From the NCBI GenBank assembly GCA_964391325.1, contig CAYMJM010000020.1, positions 1 through 14,975 on the forward strand: a stretch of DNA of 14,975 bases, in the 5' to 3' direction. The stretch is from CAYMJM01 sp964391325. Lineage in GTDB: Bacteria; Patescibacteriota; Dojkabacteria; B142; JAFGMG01. The notes under the pieces are model-generated. The model saw only the letters and a list, made by a program, of their open reading frames with translations, was not told the origin of the DNA and made no database searches. The first letter of the stretch is position 1. The number at the start of each line of letters is the position of its first letter. This document shows positions 7,333 to 14,225 of the stretch, one piece after another. The translations under genes were made by a program, and so were the position numbers.

Positions 7333-8886
7333 ATGGCTAAAAAAGCGAAAGAAATAACAACAAAAAAACACGAACGGACTCCAATTGTTGCTGTGATGGG
7401 GCATGTGGACCATGGTAAAACTTCTTTGTTGGATTCACTAAGAGATACATCTGTACAAGCTAGCGAGGCTGGAGGAATTACACAGAATACACGAGCTCAT
7501 GTAGTTGAAAAAGGAGACTATAGATTTACGTTTATTGATACTCCAGGTCATGAGGCGTTTAGTGGAATGAGATCTAGAGGTGCCAGGGTAACTGATATAG
7601 TTTTACTTGTGGTTGCGGCTAATGATGGGGTCCAGCCACAGACTATCGAGTCTATTAAGTTTGCGCAAGAGGCAAAGGTTCCTATCGTTGTTGCTATTAA
7701 TAAAATAGATGTCCCTGGTGCCAATCCAGCGAAAGTCAAACAAGAGCTTAGTCAGTATAATGTATTAGTAGAGGAGTTTGGTGGAGATACCATGGTGATT
7801 GAAATATCGGCTCTAAAGAAACAGGGTCTAGATGAACTAATTGAATCTCTGGACTTACAGGCGGAAATTTTGGAATTAAAACCAACTAAGCTTGAAGAGG
7901 GAAATGCTGTTGGTGTAGTTCTCGAGTCTAATTTGGATAACAGCCTGGGACCAGTTAGCTTAGTTCTGATAAAGGGAGGAAAATTAGAAAAAAATAATTA
8001 TATAGTTACAGAAAAGAAAGTAACTAAAGTTCGTAGCCTTTTAGATGAAAGTCAACTTCCTATTAATGATGCGAGTGAGGGTACTCCAACTTGGGTCATA
8101 GGTTTGGATGAAGTTTTGGCCACTGGAGAAAGCGTTGTCTTTTTTGACAACGAGAAAGCTGCTCAAAAAAGATTAAAGTCTGTTCAAAAGGGAGAGGCAA
8201 AAGCAGTCACTGAGGAAGAGGAAGATCTAGAGGACACCGACCTGCTAGCCATGCTACTAGGTGAAGAAGAGCAGGAAGAAGACGTAAAGAAATTAAATAT
8301 TGTCTTGAAAACTGATACTAAGGGTACATTAGAAGCCGTTATTGAGCAGCTCGAAGGGTTAAACGATGATGTAGCTAGAGTAAATATTTTACAGGCAGCT
8401 ACTGGTGATATTACGTTGAAGGATATAGAATTGGCAAAGACCTCCAAAGCTATCGTGCTGGGGTTCCAGGTTGGTGTAGGACCAAAAGTTGGGAAGATTG
8501 CCAAAAGAGATAGAGTCTTATATAGGCTCTACGATGTTATTTATACTTTGATAGATGAAGTTGCGCTAGCACTTGATTCTCTTGTTGAACCGGAAGAAGA
8601 AGAAGTCGAAATCTCGCGGGCAAAAGTCAAGCAGGTGTTTATCTTATCAAACGGCCAGAAAGTAGCTGGATGTGAAGTAACAAAAGGAATTGTGATCAAA
8701 GGTTATTCTGTCTTTGGGGAACGGGGTGGAGAAGAAATAGGAAGAGCAAAAGTTGCTTCTCTTAAACAGAACAAAGATGAAGTTAGGGAGGTTAAAAAAG
8801 GTCAGGAGTGTGGTATTTTATTAGAACCTCAGCTTGATCTACAAACAGGGGATGAGATAGTATGTTATAAGATTGAGAAACTTTAG
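7333..8886 (+). CDS. infB: Translation initiation factor IF-2, short form
   Basis: GTPase that places initiator fMet-tRNA on the 30S subunit and promotes 50S joining. 517 residues from the chosen start; an in-frame ATG at 7291 would add 14 residues (MLKSLGKDQEYITF) but precedes the likely transcription start, and MAKKAKE fits the ATG-GC starts of neighbouring genes. G domain: GHVDHGKT at 23-30, GGIT at 47-50, DTPGH at 69-73, NKID at 123-126, SAL at 159-161. Domain II about 190-275; acidic linker at about 292-317; domain III 320-420; C-terminal fMet-tRNA-binding domain about 430-517 with VAGCEVTKG. The long N-terminal domains of E. coli or Bacillus IF2 (total 700-890 residues) are absent, as is common in reduced genomes. 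First gene of a likely infB-rhomboid-adk operon. Confidence 0.95.
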   Translation: MAKKAKEITTKKHERTPIVAVMGHVDHGKTSLLDSLRDTSVQASEAGGITQNTRAHVVEKGDYRFTFIDTPGHEAFSGMRSRGARVTDIVLLVVAANDGVQPQTIESIKFAQEAKVPIVVAINKIDVPGANPAKVKQELSQYNVLVEEFGGDTMVIEISALKKQGLDELIESLDLQAEILELKPTKLEEGNAVGVVLESNLDNSLGPVSLVLIKGGKLEKNNYIVTEKKVTKVRSLLDESQLPINDASEGTPTWVIGLDEVLATGESVVFFDNEKAAQKRLKSVQKGEAKAVTEEEEDLEDTDLLAMLLGEEEQEEDVKKLNIVLKTDTKGTLEAVIEQLEGLNDDVARVNILQAATGDITLKDIELAKTSKAIVLGFQVGVGPKVGKIAKRDRVLYRLYDVIYTLIDEVALALDSLVEPEEEEVEISRAKVKQVFILSNGQKVAGCEVTKGIVIKGYSVFGERGGEEIGRAKVASLKQNKDEVREVKKGQECGILLEPQLDLQTGDEIVCYKIEKL

Positions 8887-8906
8887 TTTGGAGCTTTAAC
8901 CAATCA

Positions 8907-9599
8907 ATGAATCTTAGATTCGAGGCTAATACTACAAATATTCTTCTGGGAATAAATATTCTAATGTTTATCCTAACCTCTTTATTGTCATTGCTTCTGG
9001 GAAATCGTCTGGATGCTTTAGATTTGCTGGGGGCAGATATTTATGTTTTTATAACTGAAGGTCAGATCTGGAGAGTTCTGACTGCGACTTTTCTCCATGC
9101 CAACGTGTTTCATCTGGCTGTAAATATGTATGCTCTGCACTATTTTGGAAGATTTATTGAGAGCCAGTACGGAGGTAAGAAATTATTCGCTCTATATATA
9201 TTAAGTGGAATTGCTGGCTCACTTTTAAGCGCTATAGTTACGAGTATTGAAATTTGGCTGGGAAATGAGGGAGCTGCTTATACTGTAGGGGTCGGGGCAT
9301 CAGGGGCGCTATTCGGTATTTTAGGTTATATTTTAATAATACCTAACTATTATATTAATAAGCAGCATCTATATTACATTCTTTTTTTGAATTTATTTAT
9401 AGGGTTTTTATTCGCTGGACTCATTGATAACTGGGCTCATATAGGAGGTCTGTTAGGAGGAATATTAGTAGGGTATATAGATAAAAATGCCCGAATTATA
9501 ATGGAACCACAACGATCTTATTATATTTCTTTAGTATTGCTTGTGGCCAGTTTTATTGCATTAATAGCATATAATATTTTTCAAATCACCATGCTATGA
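8907..9599 (+). CDS. Rhomboid family intramembrane serine protease
   Basis: 230 residues, about six to seven membrane segments (near 11-31, 60-80, 93-113, 125-146, 153-171, 178-190, 206-226). Rhomboids cut membrane proteins within the bilayer using a Ser-His dyad. Seen here: GASGA with nucleophile Ser132, His178 in NWAHIGG, the oxyanion motif HxxxN (His69, Asn73), and WR at 55-56. All active-site residues are present, so it should be active. Substrates are unknown. It lies 20 nt after infB and overlaps the adenylate kinase start by 4 nt (ATGA), indicating translational coupling. A GGAG at 8890-8893 is 13 nt from the start, too far for an ordinary Shine-Dalgarno. Confidence 0.92.
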   Translation: MNLRFEANTTNILLGINILMFILTSLLSLLLGNRLDALDLLGADIYVFITEGQIWRVLTATFLHANVFHLAVNMYALHYFGRFIESQYGGKKLFALYILSGIAGSLLSAIVTSIEIWLGNEGAAYTVGVGASGALFGILGYILIIPNYYINKQHLYYILFLNLFIGFLFAGLIDNWAHIGGLLGGILVGYIDKNARIIMEPQRSYYISLVLLVASFIALIAYNIFQITML

Positions 9600-10198
9600 A
9601 ATATGTTGTACTAGGTATCCCCGGTGTCGGAAAAACCTCCGTAGTTAAAGGAGTGATAGATAAGACTGGTGTTAATCATATACACTGGGGTAATTTATCA
9701 AAGAAGATAGCTATGGAGCAGGGCTTAATTGAAAATATTGACGAACTGAGAAAACTGGATGTTGACTTGCAGCGAAAAATTAAAATGGAAGTAAGCAAGG
9801 AAATCGAGAAGTTAGTAAAAAAATCTTCAAAGGATATTTTGATTGAAACACACGCGGCCATTCAAACAACCCAAGGCTATATGCCGGGTTTTACATTAGA
9901 TGAAATTCAGAGGGTGAGGCCAGATGTTTTCCTCGTGATTGAGGCTAGCCCTGAAATGATCTTCCAAAGGAGGTTAAAAGATGGATCCAGGTGGAGGAAA
10001 GATGATTTGACTATTCTTGATGTCAAAGACTCCCTTGCTGTTACAAGGCAGATGGCTATGACATTTGCTGTCCTTGCCACAGCTACTGTCTACTTTGTTG
10101 AAAATAAAGAGGGTGATCTGGATTATGCTGTTCATAAAATAGTTGAATTAATTGAAGCCGGGCGGATCCAAGGAGGAGCTAGGTTGGGTGCGATCTAA
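9596..10198 (+). CDS. Archaeal-type adenylate kinase
   Basis: 200 residues. Catalyses AMP + ATP to 2 ADP. P-loop GIPGVGKTS at 7-15. It resembles the archaeal AdkA family rather than bacterial Adk: ENIDELRKLDVDLQRK at 46-61 (archaeal: DRDEMRKLSVEKQKK), ETHAAIQTTQGYMPG at 84-98 (archaeal: DTHAVIRTPSGYLPG), QRRLKDGSRWRKDD at 124-137 in place of the long bacterial LID, and RQMAMTFAVLATATV at 151-165 (archaeal: AATASAVLAGSTV). The canonical P-loop Lys13 is present, as in the Sulfolobus form and unlike the GVPGVGGT form of methanogens. Bacterial adk usually sits by secY; here it ends the infB-rhomboid operon. Family assignment is strong; horizontal origin is an inference. It could be the cell's only adenylate kinase or a second one. 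Confidence 0.85.
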   Translation: MKYVVLGIPGVGKTSVVKGVIDKTGVNHIHWGNLSKKIAMEQGLIENIDELRKLDVDLQRKIKMEVSKEIEKLVKKSSKDILIETHAAIQTTQGYMPGFTLDEIQRVRPDVFLVIEASPEMIFQRRLKDGSRWRKDDLTILDVKDSLAVTRQMAMTFAVLATATVYFVENKEGDLDYAVHKIVELIEAGRIQGGARLGAI

Positions 10199-10204
10199 AA
10201 TTTT

Positions 10205-10233
10205 TTGACAAAGTACTTTTACTCCGTTATACT
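10205..10233 (+). promoter_or_regulatory. Promoter of the csoR-trxA operon
   Basis: -35 TTGACA (10205-10210), 17-nt spacer, -10 TATACT (10228-10233). Transcription would begin near 10240, about 22 nt before the repressor's ATG. It starts only 6 nt after the adenylate kinase stop, and no terminator lies between. Confidence 0.85.
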
Positions 10234-10245
10234 ACCCTAGAGTAT
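10229..10245. promoter_or_regulatory. Inverted repeat operator for the CsoR-family repressor
   Basis: ATACT (10229-10233), 7 nt containing CCC, then AGTAT (10241-10245). The TACT-N7-AGTA layout is that of RcnR/FrmR-type sites (TACT-G6-N-AGTA). It overlaps the -10 box and likely start point, ideal for autorepression. Binding is inferred. Confidence 0.6.
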
Positions 10246-10261
10246 TTTTATAAAAAAAGTA

Positions 10262-10501
10262 ATGAATAAGCAAAGACTGTTAAATAGAGTTCGTAGAGCT
10301 AGTGGCCAGGTTGCAGGCATAGAGAAAATGATTGAAGACAATCGCGCATGTTTAGATACTGTTCAGCAAATAGCTGCTGTAAGATCAGCACTTGCTCAAA
10401 TTGGTATTGAACTCCTCAAAAATGAAGCATATGTTTGCGCTAGGCAGCCTGAGGGTCAGGATTTTGAAGACATAATTGAGAGTTTGTTCAAGCTTTCTTA
10501 A
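10262..10501 (+). CDS. CsoR/RcnR/CstR-family repressor (DUF156)
   Basis: 79 residues, all-helical DNA-binding repressor of the CsoR family, which forms tetramers and releases DNA on binding metal, formaldehyde or persulfide. Family signs: RLLNRVRRASGQVAGIEKMI at 5-24, Cys30, QQIAAVRSAL at 35-44, and LLKNEAYVC at 51-59. Copper CsoR uses Cys-His-Cys; here the positions read Cys30, Glu55, Cys59. The 29-residue Cys-Cys spacing matches both CsoR (36/65) and CstR (31/60), and CstR also lacks the His. A reactive-sulfur or redox sensor therefore looks more likely than a copper sensor, though other metals are possible. Only 26 nt separate it from the thioredoxin gene. It has its own promoter and operator. 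No Shine-Dalgarno is seen. Confidence 0.88.
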   Translation: MNKQRLLNRVRRASGQVAGIEKMIEDNRACLDTVQQIAAVRSALAQIGIELLKNEAYVCARQPEGQDFEDIIESLFKLS

Positions 10502-10527
10502 ATATTTTTAGTTATTAGTTTAGAATT

Positions 10528-10842
10528 ATGGCAATGCAGTTTACAGATGATAATTTCCAAGATGAAGTATTAAATTCTGATAAACCGGTACTTGTCGATT
10601 TCTGGGCAGAATGGTGTATGCCATGCCAGATGTTAGGGCCGATTATCGAACAGTTGGGAGAGGAATTGGGAGACAAAGTAGTAGTAGGTAAGTTAAATGT
10701 TGATGAAAATCGACAAACAGCAGCAAATTATCAGGTCATGAGTATCCCTACAGTATTACTATTCAAGGATGGGCAAATTGTACAGCAGTTTGTTGGGGTG
10801 CAGCCAAAACAAGTTTATGTAGATAGTGTTAATAACCTATAG
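10528..10842 (+). CDS. trxA: Thioredoxin
   Basis: 104 residues, normal for thioredoxin: reduces protein disulfides, and in many bacteria persulfides, in the cytoplasm. Active site WCMPC at 29-33 (Cys30, Cys33) within VDFWAEWCMPC; the usual form is WCGPC, so Met replaces Gly at the first between-Cys position. cis-Pro74 in SIPTV and the FKDGQ turn are present. No signal peptide or membrane segment. The start could be the ATG at 10528 or 10534 (MAM-Q); 10528 is preferred because ATG-GC starts recur in neighbours. It is second in the operon with the CsoR-family repressor and is followed by a terminator hairpin. Confidence 0.95.
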   Translation: MAMQFTDDNFQDEVLNSDKPVLVDFWAEWCMPCQMLGPIIEQLGEELGDKVVVGKLNVDENRQTAANYQVMSIPTVLLFKDGQIVQQFVGVQPKQVYVDSVNNL

Positions 10843-10856
10843 AAACAAGCTTGGAT

Positions 10857-10882
10857 GAGCGCCTTTTTTAAAGGCTCTTTTT
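10857..10882 (+). terminator. Intrinsic terminator after trxA
   Basis: Stem GCCTTT (10861-10866) with AAAGGC (10870-10875), 3-nt loop, stem base extended by GA/TC with a 2-nt bulge, followed by TTTTT (10878-10882). It lies 14 nt after the thioredoxin stop. Confidence 0.65.
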
Positions 10883-10916
10883 GTAGTTCCTGTAAACGTA
10901 GAGTGAGAAAGGTTTC

Positions 10917-10946
10917 TTGACAAAGTAAGATACGTTCTGCTACTAT
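10917..10946 (+). promoter_or_regulatory. groESL promoter
   Basis: -35 TTGACA (10917-10922), 18-nt spacer, -10 TACTAT (10941-10946). The start would be near 10953, immediately at the CIRCE-like repeat, leaving an unusually long leader of about 85 nt. Confidence 0.75.
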
Positions 10947-10954
10947 TCAGCTAG

Positions 10955-10981
10955 TTATCACTATGATTTAAATACTGCTAA
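10955..10981. promoter_or_regulatory. CIRCE-like heat-shock operator before groES
   Basis: Left arm TTATCACTA (10955-10963), spacer 10964-10972, right arm TACTGCTAA (10973-10981). Against CIRCE (TTAGCACTC-N9-GAGTGCTAA) it matches 14 of 18 arm positions, with exact 27-bp length and the classical position at the transcription start. Expected ligand: the HrcA repressor, whose gene is not in this window. Confidence 0.7.
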
Positions 10982-11008
10982 ACTTACATAAATATTAAGC
11001 CGTTTTTG

Positions 11009-11034
11009 AAAATATTATATTTTAGTTTAAACTA
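11009..11034 (+). other. Two adjoining AT-rich palindromes just before the groES start
   Basis: AAAATAT (11009-11015), T, ATATTTT (11017-11023) is a perfect inverted repeat; it runs into the perfect 12-bp palindrome TAGTTTAAACTA (11023-11034), which ends 3 nt before the ATG. They may form weak leader hairpins at the start codon. AT richness makes chance repeats plausible. Confidence 0.35.
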
Positions 11035-11037
11035 CGT

Positions 11038-11337
11038 ATGGCAAAGCCCAAAATTAAGCCCGTTGGTGGCAATATATTGGTAAAGCCTGTCCAGGAGGAA
11101 ACGACAACTCAAGCAGGCATAGTTCTCCCAGATACAGTTGATAAAGAAAAACCTCAAAAGGGAGAAATAATTGCTCTCGGTTCTCAAAGATTGTCTCAAA
11201 CAGGAGAAAAAATAGGTTTTAGTGTAAAAGTCGGTGATATAGTTGTCTTTAAAAAATATTCCCCAGATGAGATAGAAATAGATGGGGAGAAATATTTAAT
11301 AATGGATGAAGATGCTATCTTGGCGATTATAGGTTAA
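11038..11337 (+). CDS. groES: Co-chaperonin GroES
   Basis: 99 residues, normal length (about 95-100). Forms the heptameric lid of GroEL. The first strand is KPVGGNILVKPV at 7-18; the mobile loop that docks on GroEL is at about 19-33 (ETTTQAGIVLPD), followed by the KPQKGEIIALG strand. VGDIVVFKKY at about 66-75 and LIMDEDAILAII at the C-terminus complete the family pattern. The charged insertion LSQTGEKIGFSV at about 52-63 is a mild variation. It is followed by groEL after 40 nt. Regulated by the promoter and CIRCE-like repeat upstream. No Shine-Dalgarno. Confidence 0.96.
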   Translation: MAKPKIKPVGGNILVKPVQEETTTQAGIVLPDTVDKEKPQKGEIIALGSQRLSQTGEKIGFSVKVGDIVVFKKYSPDEIEIDGEKYLIMDEDAILAIIG

Positions 11338-11377
11338 GCTTTAATTTAAATTAGTTATATATTATTAGTTATCAAAA

Positions 11378-13012
11378 ATGGCAAAAAATATAATTTATGA
11401 AGAAGACGCAAGGAAGAAACTTAAAACTGGAGTTGATAAATTAGCGGATGCAGTCAAAGTAACTTTGGGTCCTAAAGGAAGAAATGTCGCACTAGAAAAG
11501 TCTTATGGTGCTCCTCAGATTACTAAGGACGGAGTCACAATTGCAAAGGAGATTGAACTTGAAGACCACCTGGAGAATGTGGGAGCGCAATTAGTTAAGG
11601 AGGCTGCAACCAAGACGGTTGATACAGCTGGAGATGGAACTACAACAGCAGTAGTGCTTGCTCAATCAATTATTACCACAGGATTAAAAAATATCACTGC
11701 TGGTGCAAATCCTATGGAAATTAGGACCGGAATTGAAAAAGGAGTCAAGGCTGTAGTAGCTGAGCTTCTAAGCAAGGCTAAGGCAGTTAAAGGAAGAGAA
11801 GACATAAAAAGAGTTGCTACCATTTCCGCTAACGGAGATGAAGAAATTGGAAATATGCTAGCTAATGTAATGGATAAGGTCGGACAAGATGGAGTTGTTA
11901 CAGTAGAAGAAGGTCAGACATTTGGACTTATTGAAAAGTATGTGGAAGGCATGCAATTTGATAAAGGTTACGTTGCTCCTTATTTTGTAACAAATGCCGA
12001 TTCACTTACAGCTGAAATTGAGAATCCATACATACTTCTTTTTGACGGTAAAATTTCCGCTGTGAAAGATATGCTGCCAGTTATTGAAAAAATTGCTCAA
12101 ACCGGTAAAAAAGATATTGTTATTATTGCTGAAGAGATTGAAGGAGAAGCTTTGGCGACATTGATAGTGAATAAATTGAAAGGTATCTTAAATGTAGTGG
12201 CAGTTAAAGCACCTGCATTTGGGGATAGGAGGAAAGCCATGCTTAAGGATATCGCTATCCTAACAGGAGGAGAGGTTATTTCAGAAGAAATAGGTAAAAA
12301 ATTGGAAAATGCAGAATTATCAGATCTGGGACAGGCAGAAAAAGTAATTGTAGGCAAAGAGGATACAACTATAGTAAACGGTAAAGGAGATAAAGCTGCA
12401 ATCAATGCGAGAATAGATTCTATCCGTAAAGAGATTGACAATACTGAAAGTGATTATGATAAAGAAAAGCTACAAGAAAGATTGGCAAAGCTTTCCGGTG
12501 GAGTAGCTGTTCTAGAAGTTGGTGCTGCAACAGAAGTAGAGTTAAAAGAGAGAAAAGATAGAATAGATGATGCTCTGCAGGCTACACGAGCAGCTATTGA
12601 AGAAGGAGTTGTTCCTGGTGGAGGGATTGCCTTACTTCAAGCTAAGACAGTGTTAAAAGGCGTTAAAGTAAATAGAGATGAGGCTATTGGTGTCCAGATA
12701 TTGGAGGAAGCTTTAGAAGGACCATTCAGACAGATATTAACTAATGCAGGAATTGAGCCAGCCAGAGTTATAGACAAGGTAGGAAATGGAAAAGGATACG
12801 ATGCGAGAGATGAAAAAATTGTAGATATGATGGAAGTTGGGATTATTGACCCTGTTAAAGTTACTAGAATGGCTTTGGAAAATGCAGCGTCTGTAGCAAT
12901 GTTGCTACTTACAACAGAAGCTGTTGTTGTAGACAAGCCGGAGGAAAAAGATAATGCTGCAGCAATGGGTGGTATGGGAGGAATGGGAGGCGGAATGCCT
13001 GGGATGATGTAG
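11378..13012 (+). CDS. groEL: Chaperonin GroEL
   Basis: 544 residues, full length for the 60-kDa chaperonin, which folds proteins in its double-ring cavity with GroES. Seen: TLGPKGRNV at 29-37, KDGVTIAKEI at 50-59, the ATP-site motif GDGTTT at 85-90 (E. coli 86-91), the apical domain with YVAPYFVTN near 197-205, the equatorial VVPGGGIALL near 411-420, and the flexible Gly-Met tail (GGMGGMGGGMPGMM) at the end. Nothing is missing or unusual. Second gene of the groESL operon; the strong terminator after it ends transcription. The ATG follows an AT-rich stretch without Shine-Dalgarno. Confidence 0.98.
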   Translation: MAKNIIYEEDARKKLKTGVDKLADAVKVTLGPKGRNVALEKSYGAPQITKDGVTIAKEIELEDHLENVGAQLVKEAATKTVDTAGDGTTTAVVLAQSIITTGLKNITAGANPMEIRTGIEKGVKAVVAELLSKAKAVKGREDIKRVATISANGDEEIGNMLANVMDKVGQDGVVTVEEGQTFGLIEKYVEGMQFDKGYVAPYFVTNADSLTAEIENPYILLFDGKISAVKDMLPVIEKIAQTGKKDIVIIAEEIEGEALATLIVNKLKGILNVVAVKAPAFGDRRKAMLKDIAILTGGEVISEEIGKKLENAELSDLGQAEKVIVGKEDTTIVNGKGDKAAINARIDSIRKEIDNTESDYDKEKLQERLAKLSGGVAVLEVGAATEVELKERKDRIDDALQATRAAIEEGVVPGGGIALLQAKTVLKGVKVNRDEAIGVQILEEALEGPFRQILTNAGIEPARVIDKVGNGKGYDARDEKIVDMMEVGIIDPVKVTRMALENAASVAMLLLTTEAVVVDKPEEKDNAAAMGGMGGMGGGMPGMM

Positions 13013-13030
13013 TTATTGAATAAGTTAGTT

Positions 13031-13057
13031 AAAGGGCGCCGAAGGCGCCCTTTATTA
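13031..13057 (+). terminator. Strong intrinsic terminator after groEL
   Basis: Perfect 10-bp stem AAAGGGCGCC (13031-13040) with GGCGCCCTTT (13044-13053), GAA loop, and a T-rich tail (TTTATTATTT). It starts 18 nt after the groEL stop. Its A-rich left flank is weak for reverse-strand use. Confidence 0.93.
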
Positions 13058-13064
13058 TTTCTGC

Positions 13065-13093
13065 TTGTAATGAAAACTTATTTTCCCTAGAAT
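13065..13093 (+). promoter_or_regulatory. mltG promoter
   Basis: -35 TTGTAA (13065-13070), 17-nt spacer, -10 TAGAAT (13088-13093). The start near 13100 gives about a 24-nt leader. It lies directly after the groEL terminator. Confidence 0.6.
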
Positions 13094-13123
13094 AAATTCA
13101 TTTTTAAAACTTACATTCAGCCG

Positions 13124-14158
13124 ATGAAAAAATTTATATCCTTAAGCATTCTTATACTCATTGCAGGGGTGGTGGGCTATTTTGGCTTTAATTACTGGTA
13201 TTCTTCTGGAATAGAGAAAAGGATCAGCGAATCAACAGATACTGTAAGATTTGAAGTGCAGTCTGGAGAAAGTACCAGTTCGATTGGACAGCGGCTAAAG
13301 GAGGAACAACTTATTGACAGTGAGTTACTATTCAGACTGTACCTTAAAAGAGAAGGAAAGGGTGGAGTAATTCAAGCTGGCGAGTTTGAAATCCCTAAAA
13401 ATTCTAATATCGTTGAAATCGTAGGTATCCTTAGTAATGCGGTAGCTTTGGATGTGGTACGTGTTACTATTATTGAGGGATATACCAACCAGCAAATTGG
13501 AGAATTACTGGATTCAAAATTTTCCGGTCTTAAAAATGTGAAGTTTAATAAAGATGAATTTACGAATATTACTCTTAGTCCTGATAGTTACACTTTTTCA
13601 TCCGCAGTGGAGACTTTTTTAGCTAGTTATAAACCCGCTGGGAAAAGACTGGAAGGCTTTCTCTATCCTGATACATACGAATTTGAAAATGATATTACAA
13701 CTCTGGCGATAATTGATAAGTTAGTTAGTCACTTTATTGTAAAAACAGAGAATATATCGAAGGTCAACTTTTACAATAATCTGATACTTGCTTCTATTGT
13801 CGAGAGAGAAAGTTTTACTGATGAAGAACGCCCAATTATTTCAAGTGTATTTCATAATAGGTTAAATATAAAAATGGCTTTAGAATCAGATGCAACTGTT
13901 AACTACGCTACGGGTAAAAGTAGTCCTCAGGCAACATTTGAAGACTTGAAAATAGATTCTCCATATAATACATATAAGTATCCGGGATTGCCGCCTACCC
14001 CAATAAGCAATCCACGCTTGCAATCTATAGAAGCGGCAATAAATCCAGCAGATACTGATTACTACTTTTTTTTACATGAACAAGACGGCACAGGTAAAGT
14101 GCACTTTGCGCGAACACTAAGTGAACATAACACCAATAGGGCTAGGTACCTAGACTAG
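13124..14158 (+). CDS. mltG: Endolytic murein transglycosylase MltG
   Basis: 344 residues, normal for MltG (about 340). Cuts nascent glycan strands at the membrane and sets their length. One N-terminal membrane anchor at about 4-22 (FISLSILILIAGVVGYFGF) with the rest outside. A LysM-like region follows (VRFEVQSGESTSSIGQRLKEE at 41-61, in two overlapping strands and helices). Catalytic domain: GFLYPDTYEF, then ASIVERES at 223-230 with catalytic Glu227 (E. coli Glu218), LESDATVNYATG, SPYNTYKYPGLPPTPISNP, and the C-terminal EHN. All signature blocks are intact, so this cell makes peptidoglycan. It is monocistronic or leads into the next operon; that operon has its own promoter. Confidence 0.95.
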   Translation: MKKFISLSILILIAGVVGYFGFNYWYSSGIEKRISESTDTVRFEVQSGESTSSIGQRLKEEQLIDSELLFRLYLKREGKGGVIQAGEFEIPKNSNIVEIVGILSNAVALDVVRVTIIEGYTNQQIGELLDSKFSGLKNVKFNKDEFTNITLSPDSYTFSSAVETFLASYKPAGKRLEGFLYPDTYEFENDITTLAIIDKLVSHFIVKTENISKVNFYNNLILASIVERESFTDEERPIISSVFHNRLNIKMALESDATVNYATGKSSPQATFEDLKIDSPYNTYKYPGLPPTPISNPRLQSIEAAINPADTDYYFFLHEQDGTGKVHFARTLSEHNTNRARYLD

Positions 14159-14169
14159 GTCAGTATTAT

Positions 14170-14199
14170 TTGATTATTACAGTAATAATCGTATATACT
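14170..14199 (+). promoter_or_regulatory. Promoter of the 124-residue protein / hydrolase operon
   Basis: -35 TTGATT (14170-14175), 18-nt spacer, -10 TATACT (14194-14199). The start near 14206 leaves about a 20-nt leader. Confidence 0.65.
14172..14190. promoter_or_regulatory. Perfect 19-bp palindrome between the promoter boxes
   Basis: GATTATTAC (14172-14180), central A (14181), GTAATAATC (14182-14190). It fills the space between the -35 and -10, the classical place for a repressor operator. There is no T-tract, so it is a poor terminator for mltG. The binding protein is unknown. Confidence 0.5.
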
Positions 14200-14225
14200 G
14201 AAAATAGTCATATTTTTACTGCCAG

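Noticed and set aside
8184..8504. 106-codon antisense ORF within infB
   Set aside because: Low-complexity Ser-rich shadow of the acidic linker of IF2.
9597..9599. TGA read as glycine (Gracilibacteria/Absconditabacteria code)
   Set aside because: TGA ends the rhomboid gene and the 124-residue protein exactly where coupled downstream starts occur, and no conserved protein contains an internal TGA.
12097..12441. 114-codon antisense ORF within groEL
   Set aside because: Shadow of a highly conserved gene; no plausible domain.
13031..13053. Groups of short inverted repeats as a possible CRISPR or mobile element
   Set aside because: The strong hairpin is a single terminator; there are no direct repeats, spacers, transposase or terminal repeats in the window.
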